Source of the DNA: Allorhodopirellula heiligendammensis
GTDB taxonomy: Bacteria > Planctomycetota > Planctomycetia > Pirellulales > Pirellulaceae
Length of the DNA: 64,000 nt
Direction of reading: 5' to 3'
Assembly (NCBI RefSeq): GCF_007860105.1
Contig: NZ_SJPU01000001.1
Span: 2,019,015-2,083,014 of the forward strand
A program made the translations under genes and the position numbers. The notes below the pieces were generated by a model. That model worked only from the letters and a program-made list of their open reading frames with translations. It made no database searches and had not been told where the DNA came from. Positions 45,623 to 57,100 of this stretch are shown in pieces; the first letter of the stretch is position 1, and each line of letters begins with the position of its first letter.

Positions 45623-46277
45623 TGCTTGGCCTCCTGGCTGCAACTGTTTGCAACAAGTCTTGCTCAGGTGCTTTGTACTCGCGCCAATCCCAAGGCCTAT
45701 TTAGGGAAAAGTGACGGACAAGAAGTTTTCGCATGTGCTGTGAACCAAACCCGTGTTCACGAATTGCATTCTGGTCAATTGACGCGACAGTGCCGAGCGT
45801 ATCGCGAGCGACAATGTATTCTTCGCTTACACGATTGATGTTCCAGGCGTCTAGCAATGACGGGTGCCGCAGCCGCTCACTGGGGAGCATGTCTTCCATT
45901 TTGAAGTGCGTGGGAACGGGTACGATGTGTAGGTGGGCATGATAAATTCCGCAACCTCCGCCGGAAACACATCGTGCGCCATGTTCAAAGAGCACGTATC
46001 TCGACTGGACGCTAGCAAATGCCGCCTGGAGGAACGCGCTGAGCTGCTCAACTTCGTCCGCATTCAGATCTGCGAGACGCTCGGCATGTCGCCTTGGCAA
46101 AATCAGAAGACTACCTGCAAACAGCTGACCGATTGTTGGCAATGCGACAAACGCGTCGTTCTCCAGCACGACTCTAGTTTGCAAGTCGTTTCTGTACAGA
46201 TTAGCAAAGCGTGAGCTGAGAACACCTGCGAGCTCATCGCAAAACTCGCAATAGGTTAGGTCGTTCAGATGAACCAT
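45612..46277 (-). CDS. HIT-family (histidine triad) protein
   Basis: 221 residues. The HIT core spans about 30-140: LLILPRRHAERLADLNADE and the triad YHAHLHIVPVP, where the central His is the nucleotidyl-transfer or hydrolysis nucleophile. CEFCD near the N-terminus is the zinc-type pair found in many HIT/GalT relatives. An unusual extension of about 80 residues follows the triad (NRPWDWREYKAPEQ), which typical short HIT hydrolases lack. First gene of the four-gene operon; it is divergent from the transposase gene 329 bases away. Confidence 0.82.
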   Translation of the reverse strand: MVHLNDLTYCEFCDELAGVLSSRFANLYRNDLQTRVVLENDAFVALPTIGQLFAGSLLILPRRHAERLADLNADEVEQLSAFLQAAFASVQSRYVLFEHGARCVSGGGCGIYHAHLHIVPVPTHFKMEDMLPSERLRHPSLLDAWNINRVSEEYIVARDTLGTVASIDQNAIREHGFGSQHMRKLLVRHFSLNRPWDWREYKAPEQDLLQTVAARRPSNVL

Positions 46278-46606
46278 GTCGCTGTTGCCTTGAAGCGGCT
46301 ATTGGATTGGATTGAAAGAAACAGATTTTATCAACGCAACTCTTTTTCAACTAGCTGAGAGCCATCCATGGAGAGATGAGTCCAATGCGATGGTCGAGCG
46401 AGAGACTCACTCAATAGATTTGCTGCATCCCCACTGCATTCGCATTGATTTGACGCACCGCGCCAATGAAGGTTTCGGCATTCTCGCCCATGACGCCGGA
46501 AGGTTGAATAGGGACAGGCAAGAAATAGTTGCCTTCGATCGCGGATTGCATATCATTGCCGATGGTTTCGCAGCTCAAGACCGTGACGCTGACGGAGGTG
46601 ATGAAG
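46278..46606. other. Divergent region between HIT gene and transposase
   Basis: 329 bases. The HIT-operon promoter should lie near 46280-46350. The rest is the transposase leader, with GGAGG at 46594-46598. The left boundary of the transposase element was not found. Confidence 0.4.
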
Positions 46607-47683
46607 ATGCCCAGGCAAGCTCGTGGGGAAGTGATCGATCCCAGTGAGGTTCAGATCCTCCACTGTATCGAGAGGTGCGTCCGCAAGGCGTGGCTCTGCG
46701 GAACCGATCCCGCTACTGGAGAGTGTTTCGAGCACCGCAGGGGCTGGATTCGCGACCGAATGGAGTTCCTCGCCTCCGTGTTCGCGATCGATTGCTTGAC
46801 TTTTTCGATCATGAGCAATCACCTGCACCTGGTTCTAAGAAGTCGCCCGGACGTTGTCGCGGCGTGGTCGGACGATGAGGTCGCCCAGCGTTGGCTGCGG
46901 CTGTTCCCCGCGCGTCGTAACCCTGACGGCAGCCCTGCCGTGCCGACGAGACCGGAGCTGAACATGATCCTGAATCAGCCGGAGGTTCTGGCCTCACGGC
47001 GTCAGCGATTGTCTGACGTGAGTTGGTACATGCGCTGTCTCGCTGAGAATATTGCCCGCCGCAGTAACGCCGAGGACGAGGCTCGCGGCCACTTTTGGGA
47101 AGGGCGTTTTCGGGCACAGGTGCTCCTCGATGAAGCGAGTTTGTTGGCGTGTGCGGCCTACGTGGATCTCAACCCGATTCGTGCCGCCTTGGCGGAAACG
47201 CCTGAATCGAGCAAGTACACTGGAGCCAAGGATCGGATTGACGACTTGACTCATAGCTCCGATCGGACCCGCCTAAGCACCCATGACTGGGAGCGAAGCC
47301 GCGGTCGCCAGCACAGTGGCTGGATGAGTCCAATTGAAATTGACGAGCAGCACGATCCCGTCGGACCGCACCTGGATCATTCGGGCAGACGAGGCAGCCT
47401 GAAAGGTTTCCTAAGTGTCTCGTTGGCGAGCTATCTGGAATTGCTCGACTGGACGGGCCGTCAACTCCGCAGTGACAAGGTCAGTGCGATCCCCTCGCAC
47501 TTGCAGCCGATCCTCACACGTATGGGCTTAGATACCCATGCCTGGTGTGACGTCGTGAGCCGATTTGGGCGGGTGTTCAAGCGAGCAGCGGGTAGCCCAG
47601 AACACCTCGCCGAGGAAGCCAGCCGTCGCGGTCAAGGTTGGCTCTGCGCCCGTGACAACCCACTCGGGATATCTTCGGCCTGA
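46607..47683 (+). mobile_element. Y1-type (REP-associated) transposase gene
   Basis: 358 residues. The start at 46607 (MPRQARGEVIDPSE) is set by GGAGG eight bases upstream. The HUH motif is in IMSNHLHLVLRSRPD and is followed by GHFWEGRFRAQVLLDE and YVDLNPIRAALAETPE, the typical pattern of single-strand, tyrosine-using transposases related to the IS200/REP group and common in planctomycetes. The C-terminal part is variable. It appears intact. Inverted or REP-like ends were not identified. Confidence 0.88.
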
Positions 47684-47860
47684 CCGTCTTCGGAAAACCT
47701 TCCACTTTGATTCCATCCGGGGGCGCTGCTGCGCCGATATTGGAGAATCGGATCAGAATCAGCCCGATGCTCGGTGGTGGCACTCTGCGGGGACCTGATC
47801 GTAGCTAAATCGGCCAAAAAACAAGCCGCAGCCCGGACTGAAAAGTGGGTGGCCCTCTTT

Positions 47861-48124
47861 TCACTCGAACCCAGCGGGTGCTGATTCCAATTCAAACCGG
47901 ATCGAGTCGCCGTCGGGGTCTGTGGCATCGACGTTGTAGATATACGGTGTTGAGAGCGACGTGCGTGTCGACGGCTTGCTGGTGATCTCTGGGGGCCGGT
48001 TGTTTGCTGCCGCATCCGTCGTGACGGAGTACGCGAAAGTCTCCGTATCTTCACCACCGCGTCCGTCAACGACACGAACTGTGTAGGAACCAGTAGTTCC
48101 GATTAAGGAATCGCTTGGGGTGAA
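47861..48124 (-). pseudogene. Continuation of the giant surface-protein frame beyond an in-frame TGA
   Basis: After the TGA at 48125-48127 the same frame continues for 87 codons (FTPSDSLIGTTGSYTVRVVDG ... ATDPDGDSIRFELESAPAGFE) before a second TGA at 47861-47863. The content is the expected next Ig-like repeat of the giant protein, cut off in mid-domain. It was therefore once coding and is now either lost or reached only by readthrough. Confidence 0.8.
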
Positions 48125-51100
48125 TCAGAGACGCCCCGCAGATGTCATCGTCATTCCATCGGGTCCGGAGACAAGTTCAAAGGTCAGCGGGTCGTTGTCG
48201 ACGTCGATCGCACGAGCCTGGTAGTCAAGTGGGACGCCGACGCGAGATTGACCGGCAGGTGGGCTGAGCAGGTACCGCGGTGCAATTTCAGTCAGCAGGT
48301 TGGGTGACGAGTTCTCGCCGTTGCTATTGATGATGCTGACGACGTACGATTGCGAACCGATCGCGCCGTGAGGATCTGTTGAGATGAGTGTGACGAAGTA
48401 GTCGCCCGCGTCGCTAGGGACCCAATCGAGTTCACCGGTCTGGCGATCCACTTGAAAGTCGGTGGACGGCCAGAGTCGACGGTCGCTGCCGAAGCTACTC
48501 ACCAAAGGTATGATACTGCCCCGATAGTCCAATGCCTCGGTTTCACCCTCATTAGGATCATTGGCGTGACTGTCGTAGGCGTAATCGATGCCGACGGCTC
48601 CACCACGAACAGGTGTGGATACGAACCGCGGTGGCGCATTGGCAAGTACTGTGTAGGTCACCTCCTTGGTGAGCACACCACCGGACATATCATCTGCGCT
48701 GACCGCGATAGTCACGTTACCTGGGGCCCTGGGTGTCCAAGTGATCACGCCGGTGTTCGGGTTGATCTGTGGCCCATCTGCTGGATCACCGCTAACCTCG
48801 AGCGACCATTCAATGGAATCCCGCTCGGGATCTTCCACGCTCGCAGTAACTTGCATAGGGTGGTCGCGGTAGAGAATTGGTGCCGGTACAACCATTCTCG
48901 CGGGAGGTCGATTATCAGACGCCAGGGCAGGATCATACGCCATCACTGATACCGTAGCAGTGACTGCTTGTCCTGCTGGGTCGTAGGCCGTAATGGGAAG
49001 AATTGATTCACCAACGATGGGCGGCGTGAATACGATCACGCTCTCTAGGATCGTATCTGCATTGAGATCACGCTGAACAATTTGGGCGCCAGAGGTGAGC
49101 GCTGTGGGATGGAGTTCAACCGTTACGGCGTCGCCGAGTGGATCATGCGCGATGATTGGGATTTCCGCTTCTGTTCTGATCGGTACGCGAACCCACGGCG
49201 CGACATCAAGGGTCGGGAATGCATCAAGGGTGGGGGCGAGCGTAAATGTTTGGGAAGCTCCGCTGCCGCGACCATCCTCAACGGCCACCGTGACGTCGAT
49301 CGCCCCAGTGCCAGCTGGCGTCCAGGACAGCAGTCCTGTGGTCGAGTCAATCGACACTCCGGATGATATGGATGCCGGATCTACTGAGAAGAGTAGAGTG
49401 TCACCATCCGGATCCGTGGCGACTACCTGGTAGACTACCGGCACGTCGACCGCAGCCGTCCTCGGAGGTGTGCTGGTGATGGTCGGGGCTTGGTTGGCAA
49501 ACGTAAACTCTGGGGAGAACGTCTGGCGAGCAAAGCCGCTTTTGCCATCGGATACCTGTACCGTGATCGTTCCCACCTGGGCAGTGTGAGGTTCAGGCAG
49601 CCAGCGAATTAGACCAGTGATGGGATCAATCGTGATGCCATCGGGGCCATCGAGCAATTGGTAAGTAAGTCGATCTCCATCAGGATCCGTCGCATCCACG
49701 TCGTACAGGAACGGCTCAAAGTATCGTGCGGCGAGACCAGGGGTTGTGTTGATGAGAGGGGCGGTGTTCAGACGCGGCCGGGTGTCGACTAGGAAGTCCA
49801 ACTGAGTGACCGCCTCCGCAGAGGAGACAGTGCCTTGATAAACCAGCGAAGTTGGAGAGATCGTCGCCCACTGATCCCCCCGTACAAAACCAACGCGATA
49901 GTCGCCTGCGGGCGAGTCGATGTGATAGATTCCCGCAACATCTGTAGTAGTCGATGCCTCGCCGACATCAAACCGCAAATTGCTGTTGGAATCGAGGTAG
50001 ACAATGGTGTTTTCCAATGGGGTATCCGTCCCACTGTCGAATATCGCGTTTCCGTTGACATCGTGATAGACGCGACCGCCGAGCTTCGCCGGTGCAGCGT
50101 CAATTCCGGCAAGCGTGAATACTTGAAGCGTCGTGTGTCCACGACCATCGCTCACTTGCAGGACGAAATCGTAGGTGGATTCGGCGCCACCAGGCACGTC
50201 GAACGACAGCACGCCTGTGGTGCTCATGGCCGCACCTGCGGGACCATGCCGAAGCGAGATCGTTAGCAGGTCACCATCCGGATCCAAGGCGGATGCTTGG
50301 TAGTGATAGCTCGTGCCGGTTATGGCTGATGGTGTGGGCAGAGACGTGAATACGGGGGCGTGATTGCCTGCGACAGGCCCTAGTCGTAGCGTATACCGCT
50401 GTTTCGCATCGCCGCCACGACCGTCGTCGGCGGTAACAATGACTGCATAATCACCTGCGTCGACTCCATCGGGCAACCAGTTGATTTTGCCCGTGTTGGG
50501 GTTGATCGTAATATCGGCATCACTACCAACGACCCCGGCAAGTTGAATAGTCAAGGGATCGTCAATGCTAACGACCGACAAGGAATATTCGAGCACGTCA
50601 CCATCGGCATCGCGAGCGAACGAGTCATAGGTATAGCGTTGTTCGGCGTCGGACTCGGTCGCAGGTAGGGAGGTAAAAACGGGCGGACGGTTGATCGACC
50701 CATCAATGATTGAGATTACGAACGACTGAACGGATTCGGCTCCATGAGAATCACTTAGGCGGAGCGATACCGGATAATTCGATAAGTCAGCTGGGACGTT
50801 GTCCCACTGCAAATATCCACTACCATTGCCGATATCGACGAAGGTCATGCCTGCGGGGCCGCTCAAGATTTCGAGCGTCACCGCGTCGCTGTCCGGATCA
50901 TAGCTGCTCACCCCAGCTGAGTACGTCTCACCAATTCCGCCTCGGGCCGAAATCACGGGGGTTGATGTAAACACGGGTGCTTCGTTCATTGCTCCAAGCA
51001 AAACCAGTTCATAGTCGAACGGTTGCCTCTCAGGTACGTGAAACGTGATGGATTCGAGGGTGGTGCTGCCACCGGGAAGTAGCTGATCTGTGTCGACGAG

Positions 51101-54100
51101 GGGTGACAGGTCGTAGTATGGCGTGCCATCGGTCCATATCCCGTCGAAATCAATTAATTCCACGCTCGGATCGGAGACATTGCGGACGCCAATCCACAGA
51201 GGATTCGAAACGGGGGTGTTGCCGCGATTGACAATACTCAGTTCCGCATAAAGCTGGTTGAGCCGTTGGTTGAATGAGGTCGTCGCGTACTGCTCAAGAA
51301 TCGCCGAAACATCGATCATGGATTCGAGGGCGGAGTTGGCACGATGCGGAAGTAAACCTTCGAGGCGATGAGTGGTGGTCGCCGAGGCACCGAGACTGTT
51401 GATTACCTCAAAGTCGTAATGCGATTTACCAAAGGGGAGTTCAATCGAAGTGAAGAAATTGCCTGCCGCATCCACCGTTTCAATGCGCTGGCCATCGATG
51501 CTCAGCGAGACAATCGTCGCGTCCTCACTTCCACTACTTGCTCGCCCGCTGATCAGCACGGTCTGCCCAGTCGGGATCGCAGCCCCATCGCTCGGCGACA
51601 TGACTTCAATGGTAGGCGTCGCGCCGAACCACTCGACCGTTGCTGTGTCGATAACGCCCATAGCGGTCGCAGTAATACTATCAATACCAGCAAACTGACC
51701 ATCGACCAGGATTGTTGCTCGACCAAAGGCATCGGTGCGGAGGGAGCCCACCTCAGCGTTGGAACCGGCAATGGTATAGTCGACACGAACGCCCGGGAGC
51801 GGGATTCCTTGTTGGCCCGAAAGTGTGGCGACGACATGGTGCTGGTTTCCGATGGGCAGCCGCAAGATACTCGGATCGAGATTGATTTCAGGAGCGGCGT
51901 CGATGGGAACGAATGACTGACCACCCACGTAGCCATAGGATTCATCATAGCTGTACCCATACGCCGTTACGCCGAATGGAAGTGGGCCGGTGACGCTGTG
52001 GCCCGCCTCATCGACGCTGAGGTTCGCGACGGAATACTCTGTTCCCGCGACAGAAACGAAGTGAGTCGGGTCGACGAATAACCCATTGATCTTGATCTCA
52101 CTGATGACCGAGCTTGGAACGGTCAATCCTAAATAACTATCATTATTTCTCGGGAATTCGGACGAGACCATGTATGACGACAAAAACTGCTCGGTCGGTG
52201 GCACGAGCATCATAAACGGATCACCCACCTGGTCATTCTGCGAACCGGTCGCGAACTGAGTCAGCTGAATCGGTTGGTTGGAGATGACGGATGTTGATGC
52301 GGCCAGCGTCGCTTCGTGCACATCTCCGGCACTTAATGAGACCTGCGTCTCGCCAATCCAAACCTCTGTCGAATCGTAGACGGCGACGGCTCGGATGACA
52401 TCAGGGCCTTTGCTCGCGAGTTTGTTTAAAACAAACTGCTTGCCGAGTGTTTCCAGCGGTGGGAGCTGTTCGATTAGCGTGTCGCACGTCGTCAATCCGA
52501 TGGGCACATTGGCGCAAGTGTGGCCAGAGAGGACGGCTACTTTTTCAGAGGCGTGGATGAGCGTGCCGGTGAAGTCAGCGAGCGCGCGACTGTCCTTTAG
52601 CGAGTAGACCTCGCCGCGATCAAGATGCAGCATCGCTCGAGTGCCATCGGGCGAAGTGATTTCGACACTGGTTTGATCGACTGTGCCAATGACCTGAAAT
52701 TGTGTGCCGAGATTTCCCCCCAGCCGTGGATCGGTGGGATAGGACGTCAAAATATAGTTCTGTCCGATGGTATCAGTGGGCAACGCCATGAATCCATCGG
52801 TCGAAGCGAACTGAGCGGCCAGCCCATACACCGCAATTTCGTGGTCTGCAGTTATTCGTATGGCACTTGGCAAGATGGTTCCCTCACCTGTGACACCGGT
52901 TGTCCCGCTGCCAATCGGTTCAAGCGATGCCGGCAGATAAAACTGCTGTGTCTCACCTGCCGCGAGTTCAAAATTAATGTCCACCTCTGACCAAGGGGCA
53001 GAAATATTCCCAGCCGTATCGAACTCGCTTACCAAGACAACTAAGAATCCATCGCGATCACCGTCTTCATTCGCCGGAGGTTCCTGGTAGGCATTTGCGT
53101 TTGGAGGAATGGCAAGAAAGAATTCTCTTCCAAGGTTATCGGGGATTCCAGAATAGTCGTCGTCCACGATGGTGATCGTGGCGGTTTGATTGAGAAGAGT
53201 CCCTGCTACTGGTGATGAAAGCGAAACGAAGAAATCTCGCGTGGGGTTGGCGTCTCTATTTCCCGGTGTGGGAATCTCGATCACCCCTTCGCGCTGGCCG
53301 GCGGCGATGACGAGCGTTCCACTGGTGTGCTGGTAGTCAACGCCGGCAATCGCCAGCCCATCGCTAGTCGCGTAGTCCATTGATACGGGATACCGGGCTG
53401 GGGCATCGAGTGTCACCGGGACAGCGATAACTCGGCTGGGATCGTTGCCCTCAATGGTTCGAATGTCATTGACGACGATCCCAGGACCAGAGTGGCGCAA
53501 GACAACTTCGTTACCGGTTCCGCCAGCGTAGGTGAGTCTGAACACTTCACCATCGAGAATCCAAGGCTTCCATTCATCCTTAGCTGCGAAGGTTCCTATC
53601 ACAGGATCGACCGTATTCTGACCTTGGCCCTCGTCGCGATGATCGTCTTCGTTAACCCATAGTGTGAACTGGTCTCCGATCTGGGTCTGCCCGACACGTT
53701 GGATCTCAAGATCACCATCAAGATGGAGCGATCCTGTGACTTGGATCTGTTCGTGGACTGGCCCCAACGCTGCATCCATGACCCTGAGGATTGTTGTCCC
53801 CCTGGAGGACTGGATGAAGTTTCCGTCAACCTGGAGAGTTCTGGAAGCATCGCTTATTGAAAAATGGGCGTGATTTTCAATGCTGCCTGCGATTCGACCG
53901 CTGACGATAGCCTGTCCCCCATCGATCAGTAGTGTATTGTAATTGTTTTCGTAGTAGCTCGATGCCAGTTGCAACGTGGCGTTATCGAGCGTGAAAAGGC
54001 CGTCGCTCATAATGATGGGTTCGTCGGAACCGAGTGCGAGTGTCTTGGTTGGTGCAACGTAAACGTTCCCGCTGGTCTGAAAGGGAAGGTCGATAGAGAA

Positions 54101-57100
54101 CAGATTTGTGCCGTCATGGTTGATCAAGCCCTCGTTGATGAAACTCGCTGTGGAGTTCGGAACACCGAAGTCATCGACGGCGGAAACGACCGCCCCGTCG
54201 CCGGTTACATTGAGAGTCCCCAAATTGAGTATTTGAGATGCTCCGTCGACGATGATTCTGCCATGAACCCATTGAGTCGTTCCCTCGAGAAGCAGCCGAT
54301 GGTCGATCAATTCGGGACTGCCCGTCCACGGCGTCGCCCCAACCCGCATCGTGCCGACAACTCGTGTTGTTGCATCGCCCGTGAGCCTAGGAGTGCCGCT
54401 GATTTCGAATTCGTTCTGAATCGTCAGCCCAGAATCATTGTCCAATGTGCCACTCGATAGAGTGACATCGTCAATCGAAACTGGTGCGGAGACGTCAACG
54501 CGAACGCTGCCACCGCTGATTTGTAACGAGTGTGCTTGCAGAGTTCCGTCGAAACTCACCCCACCGCTGCTGACGAGGACTGCGCCGACATTCACATCGC
54601 TTGATATCTCGCTTACACCTTGGGCGATCTCCAGCGTCCCGTCTCCAGTAACAGCGGCGGTTGGCAAAAGTTTCAGCTGGGGACTGTCCAGGTCCACGGT
54701 CCCATAGCTGTCCGCATCCGCCTGAGGCGCCAGTTGCAGGGTGTGATTATTCTCGATAAAGAACTTACCCGAAGACACGCCTATGCCACGGAGTTGCAGT
54801 GTTCCCGATTCCACACTCACCAGGCCATTTGAATTCATGCTGCCATCGTTACGAAAGGGAACGTCGATGACAGTAAGTTGGGTTCCCTGCGTTTTCTTGA
54901 TAGTTCCTTCGTTGTGAAACAGACTGCTGGAGCTCGCCGCGTTGATCGTGTAGTTAGCATCAAACGCATCGATGACGTCTGCGTCAGAACGGATGTCAAT
55001 TGTCCCGCCAGAGCGATTGTGCCAGGTGCCTGGTTGGTATTCGTATTCGTATTGATCGGACAACAGCAAGCGACCAATGGTGACGTTTCCAGAATCTTGC
55101 AGAATGAGCTCACCATCGTTGATCAGGGTCGTTGCTACTGATTTATTTGCTGTCCCATGAATCCATCCAGCTTGAGCTACGGTCAATGACCCGGGACCGA
55201 CGATCACACCTCCCGACCAATCGAAATTCGCCTCCACTTGCACTTCGCCGTTGCTGTGCAGAATTCCTCCAAACATCGAAAGACTTGCTATCTTTGCGAC
55301 ACCGCCAAGACTGATCGTGCCGTTGGTCGTCAGCGAGGCAATCTCGACGGTACCAGTAACGGAGAGCTGACCCCCAGTGTCGACAGTGATGGGCTCTTCG
55401 GAATACAGACTCGCGGCATTGGTACCCGACGACGAACCGCTGTCGATCCGCACGGGAGCGTGACCAGGAACATCGATGAGGACGCTATCGGTACCTGTCG
55501 GGACTCGGTGGACCGCTGCTAAATCCGTGGTTGTCCAGTTGCCGGGTTCGTCCCAATGATCATCTACTGCACCTGTCCAGATGATTGTCGGGTTAAACTC
55601 TGCGGGAGGTGGATCGGCGATGCCATACGGATTTCGGTTATTTGCATCGAGGGAGAATGTCGCAGCATTGGCATGACTGCCATGTCGAAACGACGTGCCA
55701 TATGGGAAGTAGTAGACTGCGTCGGTTTTTTTGTCGACCATCCACAGTTCAGTTCCACCTTGCGGATTCGTGGTGATTCCTTGCAAATCGTGATTGCCAC
55801 GACCGACATCCACTCTCCAGTCGCCTAGATACTCGCCAGCGAGCGTGTACACGAATACTCGGGGAGCGTGATTTTTATCGTTGAGGACGAATAGGCGAGT
55901 GCCATCGGTCGCGATACCAGATGAGTCTCGGTTGCTGGGGTGCAGATCGAATTGGCTGGTAGCTCTAATGTCTCCAGCACGATGCGCCGCACCTTCGGCA
56001 AAGTAGAGGACTTTGTCTTTGGCTCGATCAACCGCCCAAAGATGGCGACCGTCGGTAGCAATGCCTTCGGCAGCGTTTAAGTTCTTGGCATTCTTCTTCG
56101 TGCCGTTGGCTCTGGCCTGCCATCGACCGATTTCGTTGCCGTCGGGTGTGTAAACAACAATCTCGTGGCCTGCGGTGATGGTCCACAGGGTATCGCCTGC
56201 TGCATCGGCGGTGATGCCACGCGCGCGGTCGTTGTTGGCATAGTCCCAGTTCTCAATGAAGTCGCCGTTGTCACCGTACTTGAAGATTTCATGGCGACTA
56301 TGGTCGACGACGTAAAACTTTGCGAACTCCTGCACCGATGCGACGTTGATCGTGATCGTCGCCGGCGCCGAGGTGGTGGCCCCGTCGGTAATTGTGTACT
56401 CCCACGTGACCTTGCCATCAAATCCGGGGCTCGGAAGAAAATGAAACGAACCATCCGGACTGGTGCGAAGGATTCCAGCGGATGCGGGAAATGCATCTGT
56501 GACAGTGCTGATTCGAATTTCGTCAGCGTCCGAGTCCCAGTCGTTTGCGGTCAGGCCCTCGGAACTTCCGACGTGTAACGCGACACCTGCGTCAGTGACG
56601 TAGCCATCATTGATCGCCACGGGAGCATCGTTGACACTGTGAACCGTCAGGTAGACGGTCGCGACGGCTGAGTGAACGTGTCCGTCGAAGACACGATAGG
56701 TGAACTGGTCGCTGCCGTGGTAGTTCTCAGCAGGCGTGTAGGTGAACGCGTTGTCCTCAAGGAGTGCGGTGTTTCCGTGAGCGGGATGCGTCATCAGGAC
56801 CGGGGTGAGAGCGTCACCGTCGCCGTCGAAATCGTTATGGAGAAGGCTCGTGATATCGAGTTGCGTGTCTTCGTCGGTTTCAAAGATATCATCATTCGCT
56901 ACCGGGGCTTCGTTATAATCGTGTACATTGACGTTGACGGTGTTGGAGCGGTAGCCTCCGCCAGCGACGTACGTTCCACCATCCATGACACCAGAGGGAG
57001 TGAATTCGCTGTCGCGACTGAGCGCAATCGTATCCACTGCCGTTCCGTCTTCTCGCATCCACATGTTGAGAGCATGAATGCCGGGCGAGTCAAACGTGAT

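Noticed and set aside
46424-46640. Minus-strand frame reading LGIFITSVSVTVLSCETIGN and on to a stop
   Set aside because: It looks protein-like, but has no good start, lies antisense to the transposase leader and matches nothing I know; it may be a remnant.
48125-48127. TGA as selenocysteine
   Set aside because: The position is a repeat-strand residue that is Ser, Leu or Arg in sister repeats; no SECIS-like hairpin was evident, and the frame ends soon after anyway.
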